Positions 1 through 14,639 of a DNA stretch of 64,000 nucleotides are shown in pieces. The first letter of the stretch is position 1. Each line of letters opens with the position of its first letter. The position numbers and the translations under genes are program-made. This DNA comes from Cannabis sativa (Eukaryota; Streptophyta; Magnoliopsida; Rosales; Cannabaceae), in contig NC_083601.1 in the NCBI RefSeq assembly GCF_029168945.1, positions 30,121,660-30,185,659 on the forward strand. The letters are read 5' to 3'. The notes below the pieces were generated by a model. That model did no database searches. It saw only the letters and a program-made list of their open reading frames with translations, and was not told the origin of the DNA.

Positions 1-1073
1 GTTTTGTCAATTTGCCCTTGTGAACGAGGAAAATTTAGGGAATATTTCCTAATCTAAAGATTTCAATGCTAGTTTTTTGGACATTTGAGAACTAGTGTTA
101 TGTAGTTTGAGCTATTTTTTTTAGCTCAATCTTTTGGCTATGAGTTAGTAAATTTTTGGAAAATATTATAACACAGCTGGCGCCCTTTTGGTTAAAACGT
201 CTCATTTTCTCTTTCTCTGGTCAAGAATAAATATATGAAATCACATTGAGTTATACATATGTCACACATATAACTCAAATAATAGCCTAAATAAATTTGT
301 TCTGCCTTTGCAGAGCAACATACCCACGTTATAACACATTTATTTACAAATGTAAGCTAGCTTAGCTATGTTTATATAGTTTGAGAATATGAACGACAAT
401 ATTCTCTCTTTCTAATCGTATTGTATGTATCATGCAACTCTTTTAAAGCTTTTAGCTACTTCATATTTATCATTATAATGGGTTTATGACATATTTATCA
501 TTATAATGGGTTTATGAAGTAGGATCATTGAATTTGAAATTTTTTCTTAACTATAGAATATTAATAATATTAGCTTAACTTTAGGTACAAAAAATTAAAA
601 TGAACGTAGTAAATATTACAAAAATAAAAAATATAAAATTGCATTAAATTATAATAAAGTTTAAAAAAGATTTAATCAGGAAATCCAAATAATAATTTAG
701 TTCTCTCTAACCAATTTCAATTGCAATCAATTGCCTCGGTTTTTTGTTTCTTGGCTATAAAAGTTGATTTACAGTCAAACTATTAATAACTATTTTTTAT
801 CGTTTTGGGTAATCCTTCAAGTCTATTAAAAAGTGTTTTTCCAGCTTTTATATATGAAAACAGTAATTAAATACTCTTAACAGAAAAAAAATAATAGGAC
901 ACAAACAAATTGTCAGCTCCACCAAAATTTCGAAGTATGGAATAAACTAGATTATCAAAAGTAGTACTCAAAACACCTAAATATTCAGTGAAGGATAATT
1001 AAACTGAAATATTTCCTCAAAAAACAAAAACAAAACAAAAGTAGAGCGTTGAAGTAGCTTATCATCTTGGAAA
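1..1073. other. AT-rich 3' flank of RPS25
   Basis: No gene is visible here. The stretch is AT-rich spacer plus the probable 3' UTR of the minus-strand ribosomal protein gene that ends at 1074. The only clear structure is a short tandem duplication at 462-517. Confidence 0.6.
462..517. repeat. 28-bp tandem duplication
   Basis: Two perfect adjacent copies of a 28-bp unit that begins CATATTTATC and ends GGTTTATGA (462-489 and 490-517). It is most simply a replication-slippage duplication in AT-rich spacer. Confidence 0.9.
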
Positions 1074-2595
<1,522 letters not shown>

Positions 2596-2685
2596 TGCGA
2601 TGTGGTTGAATCTACAGCTCCGGTTAAGATTATATCGCTACACGAGAGTGGAAAGCAGAGAACTGAACTATATATTTGGTTTTCG

Positions 2686-2733
2686 TAGGGTTTCATCTCT
2701 TATTAGGGTTTTGGGCCCAATTTTCATATGGGC
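2686..2733 (-). promoter_or_regulatory. Telo-box and site II motifs of the RPS25 promoter
   Basis: Read on the minus strand this stretch holds AAACCCTAA (2703-2711), a second AAACCCTA (2686-2693), the palindrome TTGGGCCCAA (2711-2720) and GCCCAT (2728-2733). Telo-box plus TGGGCC/T (site II) clusters are known marks of plant ribosomal protein and other growth-linked promoters. They lie about 90-140 bp upstream of the ATG. Confidence 0.8.
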
Positions 2734-2739
2734 TTTTGC

Positions 2740-3725
2740 CACCCTTTATTTCTTCGAATTATTTCATAAATATACAAAATTGACAAATTTTTTATATTTT
2801 TATGGATATGCTGTTTTTCTTTTATATTGGGAAACTTACAAAAATACTGAAATTTGGGTTAACTTTTACAAAAATACTGTCACACGGAAATCTTTACAAA
2901 AATACTGTGTTTTTATAAAACACCAGTAAAACAAAAAGCAGTATAACTCAAAACAACAGTAGAACACTAGTAAAACACTAGTAGAACACCAGTGAAACTT
3001 AACACAGTATACTGCAGTATGAAACTTATAAAAAAACACAGTAAAAAAGTAAAAAATACCGTCTGGCAGTATTTTTGTAAAAAAATGGCAAAAGTTAGTA
3101 TACCATGTAAATTTCCCTTTATATTTTTAGGGATTTTATTTTATATTTTTACAAAAATACATGGTGTTATTTTTCTATTGTTTTGACATTGCTACCACAA
3201 GAAAATAACATGATTTATTTTTACAAGTATATAAAATGTTATTTTTCTGCTATTAATATTGTTTTAACATTGCTCTACATGAAATTAAAGTGAAATTAAT
3301 ATTTTTCTAAGTGAAAACTTATAAAAAAATTAGTAAAAATGTAAGTAAAAAAAATTTAAAAGTGTAAAAAAAAAATTGCTTTGAGGTATAATACTTAAAT
3401 TTTAAAAAATTCAAAACTATCCATAACTATATACAATGTTTCTTAATTATAAATTTATTATTATTATTTAATAATTAACAAAAAAAGAAAAAAGAAAAGA
3501 ACTTAGATTGTTTTTTTTTTTTCCTTTTTTGCAAAATCTAAAAATATTAATAAGAAAAATATCTTAATTACATCATATTCCAACTAAGAAAACCTATAAT
3601 ATCTATAAATAATTATATCTCTTTATCCTTGTTATAAGCATTTTAACAATACACGGGTCACGAAATCTGTTACAACACATCCTGACCTCATTAATTAGCT
3701 CTTTGTTTCACCTTGAGTCACGAAG
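2740..3725. other. AT-rich spacer with degenerate short repeats
   Basis: No coding potential is convincing. It contains recurring AAAATACTG and AACACTAGTA/AACACCAGT units around 2840-3080, suggesting old simple-repeat expansion, followed by plain AT-rich sequence with homopolymer runs. Confidence 0.5.
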
Positions 3726-3729
3726 TTAG

Positions 3730-4932
3730 GATGCTGAAGTCATTTGTGACATCTTCAATATCTGAGATATTGCTCTGATCTTGGGTACTCCTCTCAGTTC
3801 AAATGCCACAAAAGATTCTTTGTCTTTGAAGAAAGAACGTTTTGGGAGCTTCTCTATCAAAAGTGCTTATAATTTGCTCAAGAATCAGAAAAATCAGTAT
3901 CATAGTGCCGATAACTCTGGGTTTTGGCATCGTCTTTGGCACCTGAAAATTCCTCCAAAGGTAAAGAACTTTCTTTGGCGCTCAGTCACTGGTTGTCTTC
4001 CTACTTGTCTCCAACTGGTTGTAAAGCATGTTAATATTTCTTCTATTTGCCCAGTCTGTTATTCTTCACCTGAATCCATCAACCATGTTCTACTTTCATG
4101 CTCCATTGCACAAGCTTGCTGGTTACAACAAGGTATGGCTTCTATAGTCGATCCCGGTAGCTCTTTCGGTAGCTGGCTTGAGCTGATATTTAAACGTTTT
4201 GATGAGGAAAAAGTGTGTCATGCAGTCATGTGTTGTTGGGCTCTTTGGAAAGCTAGAAATAATATTGTTTGGAAACAAAAAACTTCTTCTGTTGATGAAA
4301 TTATTGATTCAGCTTCTATTACTCTTGATCATTGGAGAAAAGCTCAAGATAAAACTTTCTTATCATCTTTATGCTTTGGCAACAAAGATGATAGATCTGA
4401 GTGTTGGATAAAACCTGGTGAAAATACAATCAAGATCAATGTTGATGCGGCAATCTTTGAGTCAGATTCAAAGTAAGGTATCAGTTTAGTGGCAAGAAAC
4501 AACACAAGCTCCTTGGTTGAGGCTCGGGCACATGTTCAAGGGGGCTGTTATGCGGCTGAGATAGTGGAAGCAATGGGTATCAATTGGAGGCACTTAGCTG
4601 GGGAAAAGTAATCAATGGAGATCAGTTATGATTGAATCAGACAGCTTACTCTCTTTTCAAGCTATTCGCAGTGATTAAGTGATGAGTCCCCCTTTTGGTT
4701 TAATTATTCATGAATGTCGCATTTTAATTTCTTCCATGAGTAATGTTAGATTATCTTTTGTTAAATGATCAGCAAATCGAGCTGTACATTTTGTTGCTAG
4801 GAATTCTCGATACTACTCTGATCGTAGCATTTTTGAGCACAATATTCCTGATGAACTTAGTAATGTTTTGTATTCGAAATGTTAAATTTATTAAAGTTGA
4901 TATTTCAAGATAAAAAAAAAAAAAAAAAAAAA
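3730..4932 (+). pseudogene. LINE retrotransposon 3' remnant (zf-RVT and RNase H)
   Basis: This is the tail of a plant L1-type non-LTR retrotransposon. An open stretch (3765-4475) encodes the linker SIKSAYNLL, then the reverse-transcriptase-associated zinc-binding region (FWHRLWHLKIPPKVKNFLWR, CPVC, then INHVLLSC) and the start of an RNase H domain (INVDAA). After a stop at 4474-4476 the RNase H reading continues with further stops, for example through ANRAVHFVARNSRYYSD near 4770-4820. It finishes at a poly(A) run (4912-4932). The reverse transcriptase itself is absent, so the copy is strongly 5'-truncated. I saw no clear target duplication. Confidence 0.85.
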
Positions 4933-5566
4933 GAGTACATGAGATTTAAAAATTAAATTTTTGATAAAAAGAAAGGATGTATTTGTACTGTTTTTAAAGT
5001 TGTTTTTTTTTAATAATAAAAGTCTGGTTTTTTTTCTTTCTTCTTTTCATTACTTTTCCTTTCCTCTTTATCTAAATATTTGAGATCAAAAGTGGCTCCA
5101 TTAGAACTTGCTTTTCAAGTTCAATTACAATGTAAACTATTTATTTATCTTTTAGGATTAAAAAATTTCTTCTGTGTTTTGATAAAAAATAAAAAGAATA
5201 TATTTTAATTTTTTATCCTTTTGAAAATTATTATTAAGAAAATAATTTATCATATATTTTTAAAATATATATGTTATTGGAATAAAATTTTTCCTCTCCC
5301 CGCGAAAAAGGTTTCGCTAAAGAAAAGACCGGTATCGCATAATTAGTCAAAACCGTAATATAAACACTTAAGCATATTTAAATGTCATTCAAACAAAATG
5401 TTACATTTATTTTGTAACTATTGTAATCAATGTAATTAATAAGCTACTTATGATTTTGTAACGGTCTATCATAATAATCTGTAATCACCTTCTACAACCT
5501 ATAAGTAGATGAAGTCACCTCCATTTAAAAAGGAGATGGGTTAATCATAATTAAAATGAGAAGTGA
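4933..5566. other. AT-rich spacer, no gene
   Basis: No open frame with recognisable content. The part from about 5400 to 5560 has an LTR-like feel (CTATAAGTAG about 5500, then a short purine-rich segment), but no second copy or borders were found. Confidence 0.4.
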
Positions 5567-5693
5567 TAAGGAGACTCTATTTTGTACTCATTTTTGCACT
5601 CTTTTTATAATTTAGTAACAAATGTCATTCTTTGAGATTACTTTATTTGTACTTAATAACTAGACAAAATATTATTATCTTATTACAACTATG
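5567..5693. repeat. Left half of a small dispersed repeat split by the copia insertion
   Basis: Sequence from GTGATAAGGAGACTCT up to the target CTATG (5689-5693) matches the reverse complement of 28020-28205. The remainder of this repeat resumes at 23550 on the other side of the copia element. The family is probably a MITE-like repeat. The termini were not defined. Confidence 0.65.
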
Positions 5694-6183
5694 TGTTAGA
5701 AAAATTAATAATAAACCCAAGATCTATTTGTATATAACATAGAACACAATAATAATATATAATAATTAGGTATGCGTACCTGATTGATCCATAGCAATTA
5801 TCTCTGTTTGATCCACAGCAGTTACTCCATTTTGATAGTGCAATACTATCAACTAAGTCTTCCTCCCTAGATCTCTAAATCAGAAGCAATTTATTTATCT
5901 GATTATCAAAAGGTATACAATTGTGATGAGACAATATGTATTTATAGAGTTAGGGAGGGGACTTAGCTACAAAACCCTAGTTGGGCTGGGCCTGCTCATC
6001 AAAGGCTTCAGTCAACTAGAAAAGCCCACACTTCTGCTTCACCTAGACTTTACACACAGATGCTAAGCCCATTAACAATTGATCACCAACAACATGGGCT
6101 AACGCAGCAAAGAACTATCCAATCAACCCAAGTTTTAATAAAACCAATAAAACTTAATGTAAGCCCAAATAAAAAGTCTAACA
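5694..6183 (-). repeat. 3' LTR of the copia element
   Basis: 490 bp with TG/CA ends. It is the 3' LTR because the polypurine tract, read on the minus strand as AAGTGGGAGAA (6184-6194), directly abuts it. Confidence 0.93.
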
Positions 6184-6194
6184 TTCTCCCACTT
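6184..6194 (-). other. Copia polypurine tract
   Basis: Minus-strand AAGTGGGAGAA immediately before the 3' LTR TGTTAG. This is the usual plus-strand primer position for LTR retrotransposons. Confidence 0.8.
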
Positions 6195-6270
6195 GGGCTA
6201 CATTAATTTTAATACATATATATTATATATCAAAATAATTTTATTTGAAAACGACTCATGGGTTGAACAA

Positions 6271-7800
6271 TGTTTAACGCCCAAATGTGACTTCCACTAG
6301 CGGTGGTTGTAGTATAGATCGGGCGGTCGATTCCACAGGGAGGTGATTATGGACAAAAGCGTTAGTAGAAAAATAAAAACAAAAGGTTAATAATAAGCGA
6401 TAGTAGTAACAAATGATTTTGTGGTTTTTGTTTTGGTAATAAATATTAAAGGAAAGCAAATAAAGGTGTAATCAATAATAAAAGAGAGAAAGGCTTCAAG
6501 AATCATCCATATGCTTGTTTAGCTATTTTGTACCTTTGATTCACTAAGTTGACACAATGATGTAACATTAAAGTTCATTGTATTTTGAGTATACAAGTTC
6601 TTAAAAATAAAAGAAATAATTTAATCTTATGTAGAACCTAGAAATGACATTATACATCAAGCAATAATGCAATAAAAGATTAAATATAAAACTAAACATC
6701 AATATTATTTTTACTAAATAGTAACACATAGAAAGAGCATGACTAATCCTATATATCTTTAGTAAAAATAATGACAAAGAGATAGAGATGGAGATAGAGG
6801 TGATAGTGAAGGAAATGAACATTAATATTACTTTTATTAATTTTTAGACACATAGGGAGAGCATGACTAAACCTATATATCATTTAACAAAAAGTAAATA
6901 AAAATGAACATAAAAGATAGAAATGAGCAATACTACCATTACTATAATCACTAAATAAAAATATATAGAAAGAGCATGACTAAGTCTATATATATATTTG
7001 GTATAATAGCATAGATAGTATAGATGGAAGAAGAACATAAAAATAAAAGTGGAATATGAACTTGCATTACTCAAATAAACATTACAACAAAAAGTGAATC
7101 AAAGATACAAAATAACCTCACTTTGCATATGGAATCATCCCTAACCTTCCAAGGAAGATTAGGCCATTATGCTAATCATTCTCATAAAATTTCTAAAGAG
7201 AAAAGATGAGAAGAAAAGTTGAGAGAATTTTGCTATAGTTTTTCTACACTAAAAATTACACTACCAATTACTAAAATGAGCTCCTATTTATAGAGCCATA
7301 AAAGGACTAAAAATAAATAAATAAAAATTTGGGATTATAAAATAAATATTAAGATTAAATTTGACATTTCAAATCAAAAATAAAATTAATATTATTTTTG
7401 TTATCATTGTGATTTTGACTTCTACTCTTTGGATGAAGGTTGAGTGTGGAAGAGGAAAATAGGGTTGATGATGACCTAGACTTATCATCATTGCATCACA
7501 TGCTTTGGAAGAGACAAAATTGATGATGAGCTTCATGGGCTAGGCTTAACCTTTTTGGGTTGGGTTGCTTTGGACTTCAACAAAAATGCCATTTTTTTCT
7601 TCATTTCTTTTCAACTTTGCTCCTTCCTCTTTCTTTCAACAAAAATACACTTTAATTCCTACAAGAAAGACATAAATTGAATCAAAATCAAATATTTTCA
7701 TTTATAAAATATATTACAATAATTTCATGAAAATATCAATTAAAACTCAATTTATTTTATCATTTAAAATAAATAAAAGTGTATTTTTAACCACTAATCA
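6271..7800 (-). repeat. Athila 3' LTR
   Basis: 1530-bp direct repeat of 15522-17051 with TG/CA ends. Short open frames inside it occur identically in both LTRs and have no recognisable content. Confidence 0.95.
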
Positions 7801-9283
7801 CAACCCCCAACTAGCTTATTGCTAGTCCCTAGCAATTCAAGCGGAGAAAAAGAATAATCGAGTTGAATAAACAAGTCAAATCACGCAAAAATATCCAAGC
7901 ATTTTCAAAATATTAGTAGAGAGTTAAAGATTGCTATCAGTGTTATTTCAGTTGTAACAATAGAGTTGTGTGTGTGTGCACCAAACTGTATTTATTTTAT
8001 TTCAAGTCTTAACACAAATAGTATCGAAAAATCTCAAAAGTATAAAAGTCTCAACTCCAATTTTCTCACGGGTATTGAAAGTATTTATATTGGAAGGGTG
8101 ACACTCTTTGGAGTTGGAAATGTAACAATTAACGCACAAATGAGAGAGGATAAACTTTTTAGGACAAGCAATTTGAACAAATATTGATCACAAGATAGAC
8201 ATATCAAACCAATAGAATTCAACTGACAAACAACCTTTGGGATTTACCTGAAAAACTCACAAAATAAAGAGCCAACTAACTAACTAATAAATAAAGAAAT
8301 ATAATAACAATTTTTTTTTTCTTTAGAGAGACATGTGATGCTTCTCTTTCTTTTTTTTTTTTTTTAATAAAATAAACTAACATGATTTTTTTTTTTTTTA
8401 GATATGGAAAGAATGGAGGAAAATAGAAATAAAATGATATTACTTTTGCTATTTTTATTTTTTTTCTTCTAAAAAAAAAAGATGGAGACTTCTTGAAAAT
8501 CGAAATAAAATGATGTTGCTCTTGTTCTTTTTTTTTTCATTATATATATATATTTTTTTTTGATGATTTTTTTTTTTGATTTGATGATCTTTTTTTTTTT
8601 CTTTTCCTTTTTTTTTTTGACAAGAGACAACATATAAAAATAAAGATATAAAGAAATACAATAAAGTTACAAAGAAATAAACACAAAGGCTCTTTTGACA
8701 ATAAATTAATCCCTCTAGTAAATGTCATGTTTGAAATTCCAAAAGTTTGACTTTACCAACTCAAATGATCAATGAAAGTTCAAAAAGTTGTTTTCTCAAC
8801 TCTCACAACTCACCAAAAATGAAAAACTTTACACTCAAAATTTTTCTTAACTATATGTGTTTACAACCATTTTACCACATGTTTGGAAAGTGCACAAAAG
8901 AACTCTGAAAATCACAACTTGGTAACAAAATATAGCAAATATTGACTCAAACTGTAATTTTACAATCATGCTTGGATAATTTTAAAAAAATTTGACTTAA
9001 AAAATTCAACAAGACAATTACAATTCTCTAAATGAACGCTCACCAGAGCTCACCACCCCCAACTCAAAATTAGACAGTGTCCTCAATGTCACAAAAAATA
9101 TGAAATGAAAAAGATAGGGAAAAGAGTACACCTGATCGACGATAATATGCACGGGGCGAGAGTGGAGATAACCTGATAACAGTAACCCAAAACAAACATA
9201 GAGAATACAAAAATACAAAAACACAAAACAAAAATAAAAAATAAAATAAAATACTATAATATATAGATAGGGAAAATAAACAT
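7801..9283 (-). other. Athila 3' noncoding region with polypurine tract
   Basis: Between the pol stop and the 3' LTR lies about 1.5 kb of AT-rich sequence with long T or A runs (8310-8620). Some Athila elements carry an env-like frame here; none is visible in this copy. The polypurine tract reads TAGTTGGGGGTTG on the minus strand (7801-7813) next to the LTR. Confidence 0.75.
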
Positions 9284-12200
9284 TCAGAGTGTATAATCTG
9301 GGTCCTCAAGAAGGACCTCTTCAACAAGGCTCACACTCTCAATGTAATGTTTCAGTCTCTGGCCATTGACTCGAAAAATTCTCCCATCGGTTGGGTCCTT
9401 GACTTCAACAGAACCGTTGGGGAATACTTGTTTCACCACATATGGACCAGTCCACCTCGATCTCAACTTACCGGGGTGGAGATGCAAACGAGAATCGTAC
9501 AAATGTACTTTTTGATTCGGCTCAAAATGTTTTCTTAGGATCTGTTTATCGTGAGAAACTTTCAACTTTGCTTTGTAGATCCTAGAATTATCGTAAGCAT
9601 CATTTCTCAACTCCTCAATTTCGGACAATTGAAGTTTTCGGTTCATACCTGCCGCACGTAGATCGAAGTTCAGGGCCTTAATAGCCCAATAAGCTTTGTG
9701 CTCAAGTTCGACAGGTAAATGACATGCTTTCCCATAGACAAGCCGATAAGGAGACATCCCAAGAGGGGACTTGTAAGCAGTGCGATATGCCCAAAGTGCA
9801 TCTTGAAGACGTGTTGACCAATCGTTGCGGTCGGGATTTACCGTCTTTTTCAAGAATGTTTTTGATCTCCCTATTAGCTAGCTCAGCTTGACCATTGGTT
9901 TGTGGATGATAGGCATTTGCAACTTTGTGAAGTACACCGTACTTTCGCATAAGAGCCTCAAAAGATCGGTTGCAAAAATGAGTGCCTTGATCACTAATGA
10001 TAGCGCGAGGGGTACCAAACCTCGACAACACATTTTCTTTTAAGAATTTCACAACAGTCGCGTTATCATTATTTCGACAAGGTACCGCCTCGACCCATTT
10101 TGAAACATAATCCACAGCAAGAAGGATGTAAAGGTAACCAAAAGAAGGTGGAAATGGTCCCATAAAGTCTATCCCCCAACAATCAAATACTTCGATGACA
10201 AGAATTGGGTTCAAGGGCATCATGTGCCGACGGGACAAGGAGCCTAACTTTTGGCACCTTACACAAGAGCGACAAAAATCATTGGTGTCTTTGAACAAAG
10301 TGGGCCAGTAAAGACCGCATTGTAAGATTTTTGCAGCGGTTTTCTTCACAGAAAAGTGACCACCACAAGCATCATTGTGGCAAAAATTTAGCACACTAGA
10401 CACCTCATCATCGGGAATGCATTTTCGCATAATCTGGTCGGGGCAATACTTAAATAAGTATGGATCATCCCAAAAGAAGTTTCGTACCTCGACCAAGAAT
10501 TTGCGTTTGTCTTGTGAACTCCACTCAGAAGGGAGTTCACATGTTACTAAGTAGTTAACAATGTGCGCATACCACGGTAACTTAGTAACAACGAATAATT
10601 GTTCATCGGGGAAATCATCATGAATAGGTGGGCCATCAGCGGGATCACTAAATTCAAGTCGGGACAAGTGATCCGCGACTACATTTTCAACACCTTTCTT
10701 GTCTTTGATTGTTATGTCAAATTCTTGCAAGAGAAGGATCCACCTTATTAAGCGTGCCTTAGCATCCTTTTTGGAAAAGAGGTACTTAAGGGCGGAGTGA
10801 TCGGTGAAGATCGTAATAGGTGATCCAATCAGGTAAGCTCGGAATTTGTCAAGAGCAAAGACAACGGCAAGCAACTCTTTTTCAGTTGTGGAATAGTTCA
10901 TTTGAGCACTATTAAGAGTTCTACTTGCATAGTAGACAACAAAAGGTTTCCCCTCCCTTCGTTGTCCAAGAACAGCTCCAACAGCAAAATTACTGGCATC
11001 ACACATGATTTCAAAAGGAAGACTCCAATCAGGTGATTGAATAATGGGAGCAGAAGTGAGTGAATTCACAAGTGTTTGGAAGGACTCCTCACACTTTGGG
11101 GTCCACTCAAAAGTAGCATCTTTGGCTAGGAGGTTGCATAATGGGCGAGAAATCATTGAAAAATTCTTTATGAACCTCCTATAAAAACCAGCATGGCCAA
11201 GAAATGACCGAATGTCTTTGACAGTCTTAGGGGTAGGAAGTTTAGAGATGAGGTCAATTTTAGATTGGTCAACCTCAATCCCTTTTTCAGAAACAATGTG
11301 GCCTAAGACAATTCCAGAAGATACCATAAAATGACACTTTTCCCAATTAAGCACAAGACCTTTCTCGATGCAACGTTTTAAAACAGCCTCAAGATTGAGA
11401 AGGCATGCGTCAAAAGATTTTCCAAAGACGGTTAAGTCATCCATATAAACTTCCATGGTGTTTTCAATCATGTCACTGAAAATGCTCATCATGCATCTTT
11501 GGAAAGTAGCTGGTGCATTACACAGTCCAAATGGCATACGCCGGAAAGCATATGTTCCAAAAGGGCAAGTGAAAGTTGTCTTCTCTTGGTCCTCTAATGC
11601 AATCTCAATCTGATAGTAACCTGAATAACCATCGAGAAAGCAATAGAAAGGATGACCAGCTACGCGCTCAAGAATTTGATCAATGAATGGGAGCGGAAAA
11701 TGATCTTTACGGGAGGCGGCATTCAATTTTCGATAATCAATGCACATGCGCCAACCCGTCACAGTTTTGGTGGGAACAAGGGCCCCTTTGTCATTTTGGA
11801 CAACAGTAACACCTGATTTCTTAGGTACTACCTGAAGCCGGATCGACCCATTTCTTTTGTCGGCCACCGGGTAAATGATAGCAGCATCAAGAAGTTTTAA
11901 CACTTCATTTTTCACCACTTCTTTCATTGTGGGGTTCATTCTTCTTTGAGGGTCCCTTCGTGGGATAGATTCTTCTTCTAGATTAATTCGATGGGTGCAA
12001 ATTCGAGGGCTAATACCTTTGATATCAGCAAATGTCCAACCTATCGCAAGTTTGTATTTTCGCAGTAGCTCGAGTAACTGCAATTCTTGAGAAAGTTGAA
12101 GGTCGGACGAGATGATAACTGGAAAGGTTTGGCCATCTCCTAGAAAAACATGTTTCAAACCCTTTGGAAGTTGGTTTAGTTGAACATTGGGAGGTTCTTC

Positions 12201-14639
12201 GGCAGAAGCTTTTAGCGTTTCCCTCTCACGAGGTAATGCTTCAAAGTGTGGCTTCCAAAATTTCTTCCCTCTGTTTTGTGTGTCCAATTGATCAACGGTA
12301 GCAAGAGCGGACTCAACAAAACTGGGATTTTCATTTTCAAGGCGAGAGAGGAGTTCATCAAGATTAACGAAATTTCTTTGCAATTGAATCTCTTCAGAAA
12401 CAAGATTGTCAATCATGAATGTTTGATGACATTCTTCATCCTCTTGAAGTTGTTTCCCAATGTGAAAAATGTTGACCTCAAGTGTCATATTTCCAAATGA
12501 TATTTTCATTAGACCATTACGACAATTGATCAAAGCATTTGCAGTGGCAAGGAATGGTCTTCCAAGGATGATGGGAATTTTGGATTCCATGTTAACCACA
12601 GATTGAGTATCTAGAACAAGGAAGTCCACGGGATAATAGAATTTCTCAATTTGAACAAGAACATCCTCAACGATACCCCGAGGCTTTTTGATAGAGCGGT
12701 CAGCAAGCTGCAGCACAACAGATGTTGGCTTCATTTCTCCAAGACCAAGTTGCGAGTACACAGAGTAAGGCATGAGATTCACACTCGCGCCAAGGTCAAG
12801 CAAAGCTTGGCTGACTTCATGAGTCCCAATTTGGCATGAAATGGTGGGACAACCAGGATCTTTATATTTTGGCGGTGTCTTTTGTTCGATCACCGCACTC
12901 ACTTGTTCAGTCAAGAAAGCAGTCTTCTTGACATGGTGCTTTCTCTTAGCAGTGCACAAGTCCTTGATGATTTTGGCATAAGCTGGCACTTGTTTTATGA
13001 TGTGAAGCAAAGGAAGATTAATCTTCACTTGTGTCAAGTGCTCAAGGAGTTCAGCTCGGTTTTCAGGAATTTTCCCAACAGGTCTAAGAGCCTGGGGAAA
13101 TGGTACTTTTGCTTGAGCATTTATCGGTGCACTGTCAGGGGCAACTTTTGAATTTGAAGTAGTGGTTTTGATGGATGGATCTTCCAAAGCTTTACCACTT
13201 CTTGTTGTGATGGCGTTAACCCCTTTAACGATGGGATCATTAGAGGTGGAGGTTTCAGCCATATGTTGCCCTTGTGCATTGAATTGAGGTTGGGAAGGAA
13301 GTCTGCCTTTCTCAGAAATAGCTAAGGATGTGTTCAATTTTGAAAATTGACTTTTTATTTCTTGGACATCTTCCTTTAATTGGCGATTGATTTTGGTTTG
13401 TTCCTCAATGAATGCATGAATGGTATTTTCAAGGGAGTTTCCTTGTTGTTGAGCATGGTATTGAGGTGCATGATATGCCTTTGGAGGTTGAGCTTGATTC
13501 TCATTTCTCCATTGTCCTCCAGACGTTTGACCTTGGTTGGAATTATCTCTCCAACTGAAATTCGGGTGGTTTCTCCAACCAGGGTTGTACGCATGGGAGA
13601 ATGGCTTGTTATATTGCCCTAAGGCATTGCATTGCTCCTCATGAACCCCCTTCATTTCTTTGTAAACTAAGCAGTCCTTAGCTAAATGGTCATTTTCTCC
13701 ACAAACGAAACAAGGTTCGAGTGGTCTAGTTTGTGCTTGGGCAACCATGCGCCCTTTTTGGCCATCTTTAGTCGTAAGGATTTCAATTTGCTTTTTTAAA
13801 GCTTCGACTTGGGCCTTTAAGCTATCCTCTTCCCGAAGTTGGTAAATCCCAGCTGGTCGATTTCTGTTGGTGCTTTCAGCAGCACTTGGACCAGTCCATG
13901 TGTGAGATTTTTCAGCAAGCTCAATGAGAAACTCAAGAGCTTCTTCGGGTTCCTTTTGAAGGAACTCACCGTTGCACATCATTTCTACGAACTGGCGCTC
14001 ACGACTTGTGAGGCCTTCATAGAAGTAGCTGACGATGCGCCAACTCTCGTACCCGTGGTGTGGACACTGACTTAAGAGATCTTTAAATCTCTCCCAGACT
14101 TGATAGAACGTTTCATTGTCTTTTTGGGAAAATGTTGAGATTTGTCTTTTCAAACTGTTGGTCTTATGGACAGGAAAATATTTAACAAAAAATGTTTTGG
14201 TCATTTCTTCCCATGTTCCAATAGACCTAGATCTCAAAGAATACAACCAACTTTTAGCTTTATCCTTCAAGGAGAAGGGGAAAAACTTTAAGCGTGCAGC
14301 ATCATTGATGGTTGCTCGGTCATAAAAAGTGTCAACAACTTCCTCAAACTCCCTAATATGCACGTATGGATTTTCATTTTCTATTCCATGAAAAGTTGGC
14401 AAAAGTTGAATAATGCCGGGTTTGACACCAAGACTTGGCATATTAGGTGGAAATATGAAGCATGATGGTATGGAAGTTTGGGTGGGGTGAAGGTAATCAT
14501 TAAGTGTTCTCTGTTGTATTTCATTATTATTATTCATTGCGAAAGGATTACCGATTATCGTGTGAATGGGAGAAGGAGTAGTGGATGGATTGGACGAAGT
14601 TTCACTAGAAGTGGTTTCGTCAGAAGAAGAGTTACTCAT
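9284..14639 (-). CDS. Athila gag-pol polyprotein with one frameshift
   Basis: Structural and replication polyprotein of the nested element. The main frame runs 14639 to about 9850. Gag opens with a Ser/Thr-rich leader, then LNDYLHP and the capsid-like part ([30 protein letters not shown]). A CCHC knuckle, [14 protein letters not shown], lies near residues 310-323. The aspartic protease site is DLGAS, the form usual in Athila. Reverse transcriptase has YMDD, RNase H begins [11 protein letters not shown], and integrase has a zinc finger plus [11 protein letters not shown] and ISDQGTHFC. In an A5 run (T5 at 9846-9850) the frame is lost by one extra base. The correct frame continues from 9853 to 9284 as the integrase C-terminus, ending DPDYTL. 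If read in the main frame it makes an aberrant tail to 9702. There are no other stops, and no chromodomain is seen. Confidence 0.93.

Noticed and set aside
2600..2929. 109-codon plus-strand frame over the RPS25 promoter
   Set aside because: It overlaps the promoter and leader of RPS25 antisense, starts with no supporting signal, and has no recognisable content.
3470..4950. Target duplication for the LINE remnant at 3.7-4.9 kb
   Set aside because: The sequence after its poly(A) (GAGTACATGAG) has no convincing match upstream of the truncated end.
6274..7074. Several minus-strand open frames of 60-73 codons in the Athila LTR, repeated at 15525-16325
   Set aside because: They occur identically in both LTRs, are low-complexity Ile/Phe/Tyr-rich products of AT-rich DNA, and show no domain.
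8455..8728. Lys-rich and Phe-rich frames in the Athila 3' region as a possible env-like gene
   Set aside because: They are translations of poly(A)/poly(T) runs; no signal peptide, membrane anchor or envelope-like motif is present.
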